Shown here one piece after another: positions 18,252-27,012 of a stretch of 48,588 bases of DNA. Position numbers and translations under genes: made by a program. The stretch's first letter is position 1. Each line of letters starts with the position of its first letter. This stretch comes from Pelagibacteraceae bacterium AG-426-I15. Lineage in GTDB: Bacteria; Pseudomonadota; Alphaproteobacteria; Pelagibacterales; Pelagibacteraceae. The notes beneath the pieces were generated by a model. That model had not been told where the DNA came from and ran no database searches. It saw only the letters and a list, made by a program, of their open reading frames with translations. The DNA lies in the NCBI GenBank assembly GCA_003213135.1, contig QCNT01000004.1:76956-125543 (forward strand), written 5' to 3'.

Positions 18252-19180
18252 TGTATTGTTTCCTGAAGATATTTTTTTAAAAAATTGTTATCCTCAAGTT
18301 CTGCCTCTATAGAAACAAACTCTATATTTGATTGGTATCTAGGCAATATTCTTAAATAGTCTTTTTCAGTTGTAATTAACTTGGCTCCACATGACTTAGC
18401 TGTTTCATTAAGGTATAGGAGATTTTTTTCAGTATAACAGTAATGATCAGGATAGCTGATTTCCTTAACAATATTTAGTTTATTTTCTTTTAGGAAATCA
18501 AAAAAATTTTTTGGGTTTCCTATACCAGCAAAGACAACCAATTTATCATTTTGATACTTATTTAAGTTTTTTGAAGTATATTCAAAATACATATAATTTA
18601 ATTTAGAATTATATTTTTTGAGTTGTTTTTCAAAATAAGAATCTTTTTTTCCATTTAAAAAAATCATTTCAGCATTTTTAAGAGAATTTAAGTTTTGTCT
18701 TAGTGGTCCTGCTGGAATAGTAAAACCATTTCCAATTTTTTGTTTTAAATTAAAGCAAATAAAATTGATTTTTTTTTTTAATTTGAAATCTTGATATCCA
18801 TCATCCAAAATAACCACATTAAATCCTTTTTTTTGCGCTTCAAGTATGCCATCCGATCTGTTACGTGAAACCAATACGTTGCAATATTTCTTTAATAGTA
18901 ATATTTCATCTTTTTGATTTTTGTGATCTTTTTTAATCACTATTGGTTCCATTTTTAATTCTTTTAAAAGTTGAAAAATTTTTATCGATAAAGGAGTTTT
19001 ACCTGTACCGCCAATATAAATATTGCCTACACAGATTATAGGAATTGAAAAATTGATTTCTTTCGTTAAATAAATTTTTATAATAATTAACAATTGATAA
19101 ATTAGGGAAAATGGTAATAAAATTATAGAAAAAAAACTTATTTTATTTATGTCCCAAAACTTAGGTTTTAAAATTTTCAT
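18248..19180 (-). CDS. lpxK: Tetraacyldisaccharide 4'-kinase
   Basis: Phosphorylates the lipid A disaccharide precursor to lipid IVA at the inner membrane. 310 residues with an N-terminal membrane helix (about 14-37), P-loop VGNIYIGGTGKTPLS (51-65), DDGYQDFKLKK and ITTEKDYLRI. These are the standard LpxK blocks. The start lies 20 bases inside the waaA 3' end, the stop overlaps lpxL by four bases. Confidence 0.95.
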   Translation of the reverse strand: MKILKPKFWDINKISFFSIILLPFSLIYQLLIIIKIYLTKEINFSIPIICVGNIYIGGTGKTPLSIKIFQLLKELKMEPIVIKKDHKNQKDEILLLKKYCNVLVSRNRSDGILEAQKKGFNVVILDDGYQDFKLKKKINFICFNLKQKIGNGFTIPAGPLRQNLNSLKNAEMIFLNGKKDSYFEKQLKKYNSKLNYMYFEYTSKNLNKYQNDKLVVFAGIGNPKNFFDFLKENKLNIVKEISYPDHYCYTEKNLLYLNETAKSCGAKLITTEKDYLRILPRYQSNIEFVSIEAELEDNNFLKKYLQETIQ

Positions 19181-20447
19181 TAATTAAAATATCATATTCA
19201 TTTATAGTTTTTTTAAAAATAGAATTACTATAAATTTCTAATTCTTTAAGCTTCTCCCTATCTACTACTTTTTGATTTTTATTGAAATTATTTATTAATT
19301 TATCTGCCAATTCTTCTGGATAATTAATTTGTTCAGAGAATTCTTTTTTGTTCAAATATTCATAAATTTCGGTAAAATTTGAAATAAAAGGACCGTGAAA
19401 TATATAACAACCCATTTTTGCTGCTTCTATTGGATTTTGACCACCGACCTTACTTAGCTTTCTAACTAAAGACTTGCCAATAAATACATTCTTAACTTTA
19501 GAAAGATATAAATTGACAGCACCATAATAATTTACCAAAACAATCTCAGCATCTGGATTAATTGTGTCTTTTTCATTTTTGATTTGTAATTTGAAACCGG
19601 AGTTTTGAAGATTTTGTAGAATTTTTTTGGTTCTATTCACATGTCTTGGAATTATTATACATAAAGAATTTTTTTCAGTTTTACTAATTATTTCATGCAC
19701 TTTAGAACAAAAAATTTCTTCATTATCATGAGTACTTACTGCACACCAAACTTTTTTATTTTTAATTTGCTTAAATTGATATTCAATTTTATCGTTTATA
19801 ATTCCAGCACTAGAACAAAATTTAATATTACCATAATATTTAATTTTCTTTGCATTTAATTCAATTAAATTTTTCTCAGTTTCCCTGCTAGATGCAATAC
19901 AAATATTGAATAGTTCAAACAATGATTTAGAAAATTTCCTGAAAAACATCCATCTTCTAAAAGTTTTTTTCGTAATTCTTGCATTTAAAAGTACAAGAGG
20001 GATATTTTTTTTTTTGATATTAAAAATAAAATTTGGCCAAATCTCTGAGTCAACAAAAGTAGCAAGATTAGGTTTCCATTTATTTAAAAAGTCGTTTGTT
20101 AAAAAATTTAAATCATAAGGTAAAAATTGATGAAAAACTCGTGAATTTGCATTGAACTTTTTTTTAAATTCATTATATGAACTTAATGTAACTGACGTTA
20201 TTAAAAAATTAAACTTTGTATCTTTTTTTGAATAATGACTAATAATAGGTAAAATACTATTGAACTCTCCTAAGCTTGCGACATGAAACCAAAAAAGAAA
20301 ACCATTTGGTCTATTAACTTTATTTACAATTATTTTTTCCTTAAATTTTATCTTATCTTCTTTGTTAAGAAAAACTCTAAAAAAAATTACGATTGAATAA
20401 GGTATGTAGATAATTACTAAAAAAAAACTGTATAAAAATTTTAACAT
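19161..20447 (-). CDS. waaA: 3-deoxy-D-manno-octulosonic acid (Kdo) transferase
   Basis: Transfers Kdo from CMP-Kdo to lipid IVA. 428 residues, GT-B glycosyltransferase with an N-terminal membrane anchor (about 4-25). The catalytic region is FHVASLGEFN, with E61 as the likely base. Further marks: VDSEIWPNFI, NARITKKTFRRW, and the C-terminal GGQNPIEAAKMGCYIFHGP (CMP-Kdo binding). It sits between msbA and lpxK in a lipid A operon, which agrees with its role. Whether one or two Kdo units are added cannot be told. Confidence 0.94.
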   Translation of the reverse strand: MLKFLYSFFLVIIYIPYSIVIFFRVFLNKEDKIKFKEKIIVNKVNRPNGFLFWFHVASLGEFNSILPIISHYSKKDTKFNFLITSVTLSSYNEFKKKFNANSRVFHQFLPYDLNFLTNDFLNKWKPNLATFVDSEIWPNFIFNIKKKNIPLVLLNARITKKTFRRWMFFRKFSKSLFELFNICIASSRETEKNLIELNAKKIKYYGNIKFCSSAGIINDKIEYQFKQIKNKKVWCAVSTHDNEEIFCSKVHEIISKTEKNSLCIIIPRHVNRTKKILQNLQNSGFKLQIKNEKDTINPDAEIVLVNYYGAVNLYLSKVKNVFIGKSLVRKLSKVGGQNPIEAAKMGCYIFHGPFISNFTEIYEYLNKKEFSEQINYPEELADKLINNFNKNQKVVDREKLKELEIYSNSIFKKTINEYDILINENFKT

Positions 20448-20450
20448 AAG

Positions 20451-22193
20451 TTAATAAACTTGTTTTTTATAAAGATTTTCGTAAACCTTAGAATTTTTTA
20501 ATAACTCTTCGTGAGTTCCTCTTTCAATAATATTACCTTTTTCCATCACAACAATTTGATCTGCTTTTTTTATTGTAGACAATCTATGCGCTATCACAAT
20601 TGTCGTTTTATTTTTTGTTAGATTAAATATTGCATTTTGGACTTTTTCTTCTGATTCGGTATCTAAAGATGATGTTGCTTCATCAAGTAAAATAATAGGA
20701 GAATTTTTCAGTATTGCTCTAGCAATTGAAAGTCTTTGTTTTTCACCTCCTGATAATCTAACACCATTTTCCCCAATTAAAGTTTTATATTTTTCAGGTA
20801 AATTCGATATAAAATCCTCCGCAGCAGCTTGTTTACAAGCTTTTCTTATTTCATCATCCGTTGCACTAGCCCTTGCGAATTTGATATTGTTTTCCACTGT
20901 ATCATCAAAAAGTATAGTATCTTGGCTAACTATTGCAATTTTATCTCTTAAAGAATTTAAAGATACGTCTTTTATATTTTGATTATCAATAAAAATTTCT
21001 CCAGATTGAGGCTGATAGAATCTTGGAATAAGATTTATTATAGTACTTTTCCCAGCACCACTATGCCCAACCAGCGCAGTAACTTTTCCTCCTTCTGCAG
21101 AAAAGTTTAAATTTTTAACAGCCTTTTCATTACTTTTTAAATATTTAAAACTTACATTCTCAAAATTTATATTAGAGTCTTTTATAAGTATTGCTGGAGC
21201 GTTTTTGTCATTTTGAATTTTATTTTTTCTATCCATAACCTCAAAAATTCTTTCCAAGGCGGCTGTTCCCTGATATATCGACATATTTAAAGTAGCTAAA
21301 GATCTTACAGGCTGATAAGCAAGCATCATTGCAGCTAAAAATGAGAAAAAATTATTAATTCCTATCTCTCCTTTTGCAATTAGAAATCCAGAAAGATATA
21401 TAAAAGTAGCAATAATAATACCAAGTAAAATTTCCATTACGGGAGTAGCTCTGATCATTATCTTTCCTATTTTAATTTCTTTATCTACCATGTCTTTGAT
21501 TGTGTGAGACGCTCTCTCCATTTCGGCCTTTTCTCTTTGATATATTTTTATTATTTTATATCCTCTTAAAATTTCTGTAAGAAAAGTGGTAAGACGCCCA
21601 GATGCTAATGCTCCTTTTGTTGTTGCCTTACCAATTCTTCTGCCAAGTGATCTTGCCACAAAAGCTGATAGAGGCATCATTATTAATGAGAATAAAGCTA
21701 ACTTCCAATTTTGATAAAACATGACAAACAAAAGAGATATTAATGTTAGAGTATCTTTCATAGCATTTAAAAGTGCGGTACTCGAAAGAGAGTGAACCAA
21801 ACCAACATCATAGGTAAGATGCGAGAGATATTTTCCAGTATGTTTTGATTCTAGGGTTTCTATATCTGATAATAAAATATTACTTGTTAATTCATTTTGT
21901 AATTGTTGTTTTATTCGACCACCTAAAATAATAGTTACTGACCTTGCCAAATATAAAGAAATCCCCTTTGTTGAAAAAGCTAATACAATTAAAAATGGTA
22001 TAACTAATGCATAAGTTTTATCATTATCAATAAAAATTTTTTTTATAGCTGGATCAAGAAGCCATGCGATAGCAGAAGTTGTTCCCGCAACAAGAAAGGA
22101 AAGAAACAAAGCAAAAAAAATATTTTTTAAATATTTTCTTACATAACCTTTGTATAATCTTTTGATATAAAATATAATTTTTTTTATTTCCAT
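20451..22193 (-). CDS. msbA: Lipid A export ATP-binding/permease protein (MsbA-like)
   Basis: ABC half-transporter that probably flips lipid A core across the inner membrane. 580 residues: six membrane segments in the first 310, then an ATPase domain with Walker A GHSGAGKST (376-384), signature LSGGE (480-484), Walker B IILLDE (500-505) and the H-loop VIAHRLSTI. Full length for MsbA. ubiA overlaps its start by one base and waaA begins three bases after its stop. The lipid A context argues for MsbA over a generic multidrug exporter. Confidence 0.9.
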   Translation of the reverse strand: MEIKKIIFYIKRLYKGYVRKYLKNIFFALFLSFLVAGTTSAIAWLLDPAIKKIFIDNDKTYALVIPFLIVLAFSTKGISLYLARSVTIILGGRIKQQLQNELTSNILLSDIETLESKHTGKYLSHLTYDVGLVHSLSSTALLNAMKDTLTLISLLFVMFYQNWKLALFSLIMMPLSAFVARSLGRRIGKATTKGALASGRLTTFLTEILRGYKIIKIYQREKAEMERASHTIKDMVDKEIKIGKIMIRATPVMEILLGIIIATFIYLSGFLIAKGEIGINNFFSFLAAMMLAYQPVRSLATLNMSIYQGTAALERIFEVMDRKNKIQNDKNAPAILIKDSNINFENVSFKYLKSNEKAVKNLNFSAEGGKVTALVGHSGAGKSTIINLIPRFYQPQSGEIFIDNQNIKDVSLNSLRDKIAIVSQDTILFDDTVENNIKFARASATDDEIRKACKQAAAEDFISNLPEKYKTLIGENGVRLSGGEKQRLSIARAILKNSPIILLDEATSSLDTESEEKVQNAIFNLTKNKTTIVIAHRLSTIKKADQIVVMEKGNIIERGTHEELLKNSKVYENLYKKQVY

Positions 22194-23059
22194 TAAATTT
22201 CAATAGTTGACATAAAAAAACCCAAAAAAACAAAAAAACCTGAAATGTTATTTAATTTAAAAGCTTTCAAACAGGAAGAGGGTTTTTTTGTTTTAAAAAC
22301 TTTAATTTGATAAAAGAGACTTAAAATAAAAAGAATTAAGGGAACTAAGCTAAAGTTTATTTTTAAATTTATCATAACAAAGACTATTGCAATAGAACTT
22401 ATAAAATAACAAGACCCAACAAATAAACTGATGTTATCTTTAAACTTAATTGCAGTTGATTTAACTCCTATCACTTCATCGTCCGAAATATCTTGTGTGC
22501 CATAAATCGTGTCATAACCTAGTGTCCAAAATATGGCTCCTAAATAAAGAAGTATCGGCAGGTAAGAAATCTCATTTGTTAAAGATGTCCATGCCATTAT
22601 TATTCCCCAGTTAAATGTAAAACCAAGAAATAATTGTGGCCAGTAAGTAAATCTTTTCATTAAAGGGTAGGAGAAAGCAAATATCATTGAAAACATTCCT
22701 AGAAATATAGTTAGAAAATTAAATTGTATTAAAACAATCAAAGCTAATGAGCAAAGAATTATTACATAAATCCATGCTAATTTTTTATTTAATGCTCCAG
22801 ATGCAATAGGTCTATTTTTTGTTCGTAAAACTTTTTTATCTATTTTTTCATCAATAATATCGTTTACTATACAGCCAGCACTTCTCATTAAAACCGATCC
22901 TAGAAAAAATAAAATCATAAAATATATAAAAGTATTAAAATTTTTATCAAAATAAAAAGCCAAAGATAGCCCCCACGAACATGGCCAAAATAATAAAAGA
23001 AAACCAATTGGTTTGTTGAGTCGTGTTACATTAATGAAGTTTCTTATATGTTTTGACAT
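22193..23059 (-). CDS. ubiA: 4-hydroxybenzoate polyprenyltransferase
   Basis: Prenylates 4-hydroxybenzoate in ubiquinone synthesis, within the inner membrane. 288 residues with about eight membrane segments. The two Asp-rich motifs are present: NDIIDEKID (66-74) followed by RTKNRPIASG, and DISDDEVIGVKSTA (190-203) after YDTIYGTQ. First gene of the leftward envelope operon, overlapping msbA by one base. A clear divergent promoter pair lies before it. Confidence 0.93.
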   Translation of the reverse strand: MSKHIRNFINVTRLNKPIGFLLLFWPCSWGLSLAFYFDKNFNTFIYFMILFFLGSVLMRSAGCIVNDIIDEKIDKKVLRTKNRPIASGALNKKLAWIYVIILCSLALIVLIQFNFLTIFLGMFSMIFAFSYPLMKRFTYWPQLFLGFTFNWGIIMAWTSLTNEISYLPILLYLGAIFWTLGYDTIYGTQDISDDEVIGVKSTAIKFKDNISLFVGSCYFISSIAIVFVMINLKINFSLVPLILFILSLFYQIKVFKTKKPSSCLKAFKLNNISGFFVFLGFFMSTIEI

Positions 23060-23068
23060 TAATAGTTC

Positions 23069-23100
23069 TTGTAAATATCAAACACTAAATACATAATCAA
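23069..23100. promoter_or_regulatory. Overlapping divergent promoters, ubiA / DUF2721
   Basis: Rightward: TTGTAA (23069-23074), 17-base spacer, CATAAT (23092-23097), 14 bases before the DUF2721 ATG. Leftward: TTGATT (23100-23095), 17-base spacer, TATTTA (23077-23072), 12 bases before the ubiA ATG. The two share the same DNA, so polymerase binding should be mutually exclusive. Confidence 0.45.
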
Positions 23101-23111
23101 TCCGATTCGAA

Positions 23112-23516
23112 ATGAACATAGATTATACAGTTACAGCATTAATGTTTCCTGCAATACCTCTTATAATGGCAGTCTATAGTAACAGATTTCATACTTTGAG
23201 CGCTCTTATCAGAAAACTTCATGACGAACATGTATTTGAGAAACACATCCCACCTGAATGGGAGAAACAGCTTAAAAATTTGAGTCAAAGAATAAACTAT
23301 TTAAAATATGCGATTGGAGCAGCTGGGCTAGGTTTTTTATTTAATATGATGACAGTTCTAGGACTATATTTAGATAAAATTTTTGTTGCAAGATTGATAT
23401 TTGCATCTTGCTGCGTATCAATGATTGTATCAATAATATTATTTTTATTTGAAATTTTTCTTTCAACAAATGCGTTAAAATTACATTTGTCAGATATGAA
23501 ATTTGATGGAAAATAG
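23112..23516 (+). CDS. DUF2721 family membrane protein
   Basis: 134 residues, three membrane segments (about 5-20, 68-88, 95-118). The pattern MFPAIPLIMAVYSNRF, then LSALIRKLHDEH, then FEIFLSTNALKLHLSDM, matches the DUF2721 family of unknown function. First of three tightly packed genes that all encode small membrane proteins; the next start lies five bases after its stop. Confidence 0.8.
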   Translation: MNIDYTVTALMFPAIPLIMAVYSNRFHTLSALIRKLHDEHVFEKHIPPEWEKQLKNLSQRINYLKYAIGAAGLGFLFNMMTVLGLYLDKIFVARLIFASCCVSMIVSIILFLFEIFLSTNALKLHLSDMKFDGK

Positions 23517-23521
23517 GCTAT

Positions 23522-23623
23522 ATGAAAATAAATGCTATAAGGGCCTTTATAATTGCTTCTATAATAATAATTCTTTTGTATGCTTTAGGATTATTTTTGC
23601 CTATTATAATAACCTCTAATTAA
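23522..23623 (+). CDS. Single-span membrane mini-protein (33 residues)
   Basis: ATG at 23522 to TAA at 23621-23623. The peptide begins MKINAIRAF and then is nearly all hydrophobic through LLYALGLFLPIIITSN, a single membrane span. It sits exactly between DUF2721 (five bases) and the next small gene (two bases), a spacing that suggests a real member of the operon. No family recognised, no function proposed. It is short enough that chance cannot be excluded. Confidence 0.5.
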   Translation: MKINAIRAFIIASIIIILLYALGLFLPIIITSN

Positions 23624-23625
23624 TT

Positions 23626-23817
23626 ATGTTTGGAAAACCCGTAATACTTATAATTTTACTTGTTTTATTATTAGTATTTTATCTAGTAATAAGAATTGGT
23701 GCCGGTAAAAAAAAAGACATTGATCAATCAAAAAATTTAACAAGATATCTTTTTGGAATAAGGATTCTGATAATTATTCTAGCTATTGTTGGCTTAGGGC
23801 TTTGGTTTGTTCTTTAA
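23626..23817 (+). CDS. Small membrane protein, function unknown
   Basis: 63 residues with two membrane spans (about 5-24 and 44-62) and a short Lys-rich loop (GAGKKKDIDQSKNL) between them. Last of the three-gene membrane set after DUF2721. Its final 24 bases overlap the end of the convergent DUF1289 gene. No family recognised. Confidence 0.6.
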   Translation: MFGKPVILIILLVLLLVFYLVIRIGAGKKKDIDQSKNLTRYLFGIRILIIILAIVGLGLWFVL

Positions 23818-24066
23818 ATTAGTGTTATAAACTAATTTTCCAAACTTAATCTTCTCATCATATGATTGGTTAAACGTTTTCAATTGTGACTGACGCATTC
23901 TTGAAACTAAAATTTTTAAATTATCTTTTTTCCAATCGTTTGTAGTTTCAATATTTTTCCAAATTTTTTTTTCTTCATTAGTTCTTGCACAGCCATAACA
24001 CAAACCAGTTTTGGGATCACTTTTACAAATACTAATGCAGGGACTAATTATTTTATTATTATTCAT
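23794..24066 (-). CDS. DUF1289 Cys-rich protein
   Basis: 90 residues. The N-terminus has the DUF1289 pattern SPCISICKSDPKTGLCYGC followed by ART and then E: C10, C14, C23 and C26, a likely metal or Fe-S site. The family is common in Proteobacteria and its role is unknown. It overlaps the end of the upstream quinone oxidoreductase gene by eight bases, so both share a transcript. The 3' end overlaps a convergent small gene by 24 bases. Confidence 0.85.
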   Translation of the reverse strand: MNNNKIISPCISICKSDPKTGLCYGCARTNEEKKIWKNIETTNDWKKDNLKILVSRMRQSQLKTFNQSYDEKIKFGKLVYNTNLKNKPKP

Positions 24067-25039
24067 TTGGAATTAAAATAGCCGGACCTAAAATTTTTCT
24101 TCCCTCGAGATCTTCGTGAGCTATTTTTGCATCAGATAATTTATATTCTTTAAAAATTTTCACTTTAATTTTACCAAATTTAATTTGTTCGAAAAGTGCA
24201 GCCGTTCCTTCCTCAAGAGCTTTTCTACCTGCTCCATAATCGGCCAGTCCTGGTCTAGTAAAAAACAAACTTTTATGTGCTATATATTTTTTCACATTTA
24301 TAGGATCCAGCGCACCCGAAGCATTTCCAAAAGAAACCATCATTCCCATTGGCTTTAAACAATTTATGGATTTTTCAAAAGTTTTTTTTCCAACCCCATC
24401 GTAAACTACTCCAATGCCTTTATTATCTGTTATCTCCAGAACCTTTCGATCAAAATCTTCCTTATTATAATTAATTACAAATTCGCATCCATTTTCTTTA
24501 GCAATATCAATCTTACTATCTGATCCTACTGTGCCAATCACTTTACATCCTATACTTTTTGCCCACTGACAAAAAACCTGCCCAACTCCCCCTGCAGCAG
24601 CATGAAATAAAATTAGCTCTCCAGCTTTTACTTTATAAGTTTTAAACAAAAGATAATGCGATGTTAAACCTTTTGTCATTATACTCGCTGCAACTTTATC
24701 ACTAACGCCCTCGGGTATTTTTACTGCAATTTTTTCCGGAATAATTCTTTCCTCAGAGTAAGAACCCAAGGGCATTTGAGAGTATGTTACTCTATCACCC
24801 TTGTTAAAATATTTTACTTCAGAACCAGTTTCCAGAACAACCCCAGCACCCTCCATTCCTAAACCCGAAGGTAGATTAAGTTTGTAAAGTCCGGACCTAT
24901 GGTAAGTATCAATGAAATTTAAACCTATAGCTAAATTTTTAATTTTAATTTCGGCGGGACCAGGTGAACCTACGGAAATATCTTTTAATTCTAATACTTC
25001 AGGACCACCATGTTTATTAATAATAATTGATTTTGACAT
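24059..25039 (-). CDS. NADPH:quinone oxidoreductase (zinc-free MDR family)
   Basis: 326 residues, medium-chain dehydrogenase/reductase fold. GHES-type zinc ligands are missing, as in quinone reductases. Seen: GLNFIDTYHRSGLY (39-52), GMEGAGVV (61-68), GDRVTY, and the NADPH loop HAAAGGVGQ (146-154). Likely one-electron or two-electron reduction of quinones or enones; substrate not determined. Located between pirin (one-base overlap) and DUF1289 (eight-base overlap), suggesting a redox-stress unit. Confidence 0.88.
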   Translation of the reverse strand: MSKSIIINKHGGPEVLELKDISVGSPGPAEIKIKNLAIGLNFIDTYHRSGLYKLNLPSGLGMEGAGVVLETGSEVKYFNKGDRVTYSQMPLGSYSEERIIPEKIAVKIPEGVSDKVAASIMTKGLTSHYLLFKTYKVKAGELILFHAAAGGVGQVFCQWAKSIGCKVIGTVGSDSKIDIAKENGCEFVINYNKEDFDRKVLEITDNKGIGVVYDGVGKKTFEKSINCLKPMGMMVSFGNASGALDPINVKKYIAHKSLFFTRPGLADYGAGRKALEEGTAALFEQIKFGKIKVKIFKEYKLSDAKIAHEDLEGRKILGPAILIPNE

Positions 25040-25881
25040 TAATATTTTGCAAAAGTTCCGTTTTGATAATCTTCAATAGCTTGATTAATTTCCTCTTTTG
25101 TATTCATAACAAATGGACCTCCTCTTGCAATTTTCTCACCAATTGGTTTTCCAGCTATAAATAAGAATTCACTTTTTTTGTTGGCTTTAACAACTAACGT
25201 ATTACCTTTTTCAAGTAAAATTAAATTTGAATCGCTAGTTTTTGATTTTTCATCGCTGCCAATTTTTAAATCTCCTACTAATAAATATATGAAAGAATTA
25301 TGCCCAGGTGGCACACTACATTTAAACTCTTTTCCTTTATTTAAAATTATATGAAAATAAATTGGTTCTACATTATGTTTTTTTTCAGGTCCTTCAATAT
25401 TTTTAAATTTACCTGCAATTATTTTCACTTCCATATCTTCATTGTTGTAAAAACCCAAATCTTTTTTTTTAAAATAAAAGTATTCGGGTTTGTTTAATTT
25501 TAATTCCGCAGGCATATTAATCCATAATTGGAAGCCCAGTAATTTTCCGTCGGACATTGCCGGCATTTCAGAATGAATTATTCCTCTCCCAGTTTTCATC
25601 CACTGAACATCGCCCGGTTTCATTATGCCTTTTGCTCCAGTGCTATCTTGATGTTCAAACTTTCCTTCAAGCATATAAGTGACAGTTTCAATGCCTCTAT
25701 GTGGATGGGACGGAAAACCAGAAACGTAATCATCTTTGTTCTCAGAACCAAATTCGTCTAACATGAGAAATGGATCAATATAACTCGCATCTTGTGTGCC
25801 AATACTTCTTTTTAATTTAACTCCAGCGCCATCTGATGTTTCTATAGCTTTTATAATTTTTTTTATTTCTATTGTAGACAT
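25039..25881 (-). CDS. Pirin family protein
   Basis: 280 residues, bicupin fold. The N-terminal cupin holds the metal ligands H59, H61, H103 and E105 in FPSHPHRGIETVTYMLEG and GRGIIHSEMP. C-terminal GGPFVMNTKEEI is typical. Some bacterial pirins are quercetin dioxygenases, others regulate metabolic enzymes; nothing here decides. First gene of a leftward pirin-quinone reductase-DUF1289 unit, diverging from rsmE over 51 bases. Confidence 0.92.
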   Translation of the reverse strand: MSTIEIKKIIKAIETSDGAGVKLKRSIGTQDASYIDPFLMLDEFGSENKDDYVSGFPSHPHRGIETVTYMLEGKFEHQDSTGAKGIMKPGDVQWMKTGRGIIHSEMPAMSDGKLLGFQLWINMPAELKLNKPEYFYFKKKDLGFYNNEDMEVKIIAGKFKNIEGPEKKHNVEPIYFHIILNKGKEFKCSVPPGHNSFIYLLVGDLKIGSDEKSKTSDSNLILLEKGNTLVVKANKKSEFLFIAGKPIGEKIARGGPFVMNTKEEINQAIEDYQNGTFAKY

Positions 25882-25932
25882 TTAGAATTAGACTATCACA
25901 AAATAATATTTAATATAGTTCTTTTTAATCGC

Positions 25933-26652
25933 ATGAGCTCAAAAATAAGATTATATTTTTCTAAAAATTTAACTTCTGGAATAGTTTTAAAACTTCCAAA
26001 AAATCAATCTCATTACATTAAAAATGTAGTACGGTTAAAAAAAGGGGATAAAATTTCTTTATTTAATTCCTTAAGTGGAGAATGGGATGCAATAATATTA
26101 CAACATGGTAGAGATTTTACAGAATTTAAAGTTGAAAAACTATCTAGACCTCAAGAGAAACAAAATAATTTATGGTTAGCTTTTTCGACCATAAAAAAAA
26201 ATCAACAAGACATGATGTTACAAAAAACTACAGAACTTGGCATACAAAAATTTTTCCCTCTACTATGTGAAAGAAGCATAGTAAGAGAAATTAATAACGA
26301 AAGAGCAGAAAAGATTGTTACTGAGGCAAGCGAGCAATCTAATAGAATTTCAGTACCTGAAATTTTACCCATTCAAAATTTAAAAAATTTTATTAAAAAT
26401 TTCCCAACAAAAGGAATTATTATTTTTTGCGATATTAATTGTAGAACCAATAATCTTAGTGAAATTTTATCTTCAAAAAATCCAATTTGTATTTTAATTG
26501 GACCAGAAGGAGATTTTTCAGAAAAAGAAAGACAATTAATAGTTGATAATAAAAAAACAGTCTCCATATCACTTGCTAAGAATATTTTACGAGCTGAGAC
26601 CGCCGCAATTGCAGCAACTACAATTTTAACTCACAATTTAAATTTTAAGTAA
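25933..26652 (+). CDS. rsmE: 16S rRNA (uracil1498-N3)-methyltransferase
   Basis: SPOUT-fold methyltransferase acting on U1498 of 16S rRNA. 239 residues. PUA-like N-terminus (HYIKNVVRLKKGDKI), then KTTELGIQKFFPL, CERSIV, EASEQSNRISVPEI, and the knot region IGPEGDFSEKE and LAKNILRAETAAIAAT. All are standard for RsmE. Stands alone between the pirin unit and the oxidase operon. Confidence 0.93.
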   Translation: MSSKIRLYFSKNLTSGIVLKLPKNQSHYIKNVVRLKKGDKISLFNSLSGEWDAIILQHGRDFTEFKVEKLSRPQEKQNNLWLAFSTIKKNQQDMMLQKTTELGIQKFFPLLCERSIVREINNERAEKIVTEASEQSNRISVPEILPIQNLKNFIKNFPTKGIIIFCDINCRTNNLSEILSSKNPICILIGPEGDFSEKERQLIVDNKKTVSISLAKNILRAETAAIAATTILTHNLNFK

Positions 26653-26749
26653 TTTTACCCTTTAAATTACAGTAGAATTTTACCTTGCAAAAGTGTCGCA
26701 AAACCTTATTAAACATGCATAAAGTATATATATATAGTAAATATTAATT
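26653..26749 (+). promoter_or_regulatory. Leader of the cytochrome oxidase operon
   Basis: 97 AT-rich bases. A TTGCAA (26685-26690), 16-base spacer and TATTAA (26707-26712) is the best promoter candidate; a run of alternating TA lies at 26725-26736. No clear terminator for rsmE and no riboswitch-like structure is seen. Confidence 0.3.
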
Positions 26750-27010
26750 ATGAATACTGCTTACGCATTACTACTTGGATTAGTCATCTTTTTGATCCTT
26801 TTTATTTATTTTGTTTTTTTTTCAGTTTCATTGAGATTAGAAAAAAATGAAAATAAAGCTGAAATCGCAGTTAAAAGAAAATCAGTACCATTTAGATGGA
26901 GAGATTTGATTGACTCTAAAAACAAAAAACTAGGAATGATAGATTTAGGAAATCATATTCTTGTTGCAGGCATTATTCTTATTGGAATTTTTATAATATC
27001 TAACGCATAA
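26750..27010 (+). CDS. Small membrane protein leading the oxidase operon, function unknown
   Basis: 86 residues with two membrane spans (about 4-27 and 66-84) joined by a basic loop (KRKSVPFRWRDLIDSKNKK). Two bases separate it from coxB, so it is the first gene of the oxidase operon. I recognise no family. Its position suggests a small accessory subunit or assembly factor of the oxidase; that is inference. Confidence 0.65.
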   Translation: MNTAYALLLGLVIFLILFIYFVFFSVSLRLEKNENKAEIAVKRKSVPFRWRDLIDSKNKKLGMIDLGNHILVAGIILIGIFIISNA

Positions 27011-27012
27011 AC

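Noticed and set aside
26720-26740. Alternating TA run as a repeat element
   Set aside because: Short, within an AT-rich leader, and not repeated elsewhere in the window.
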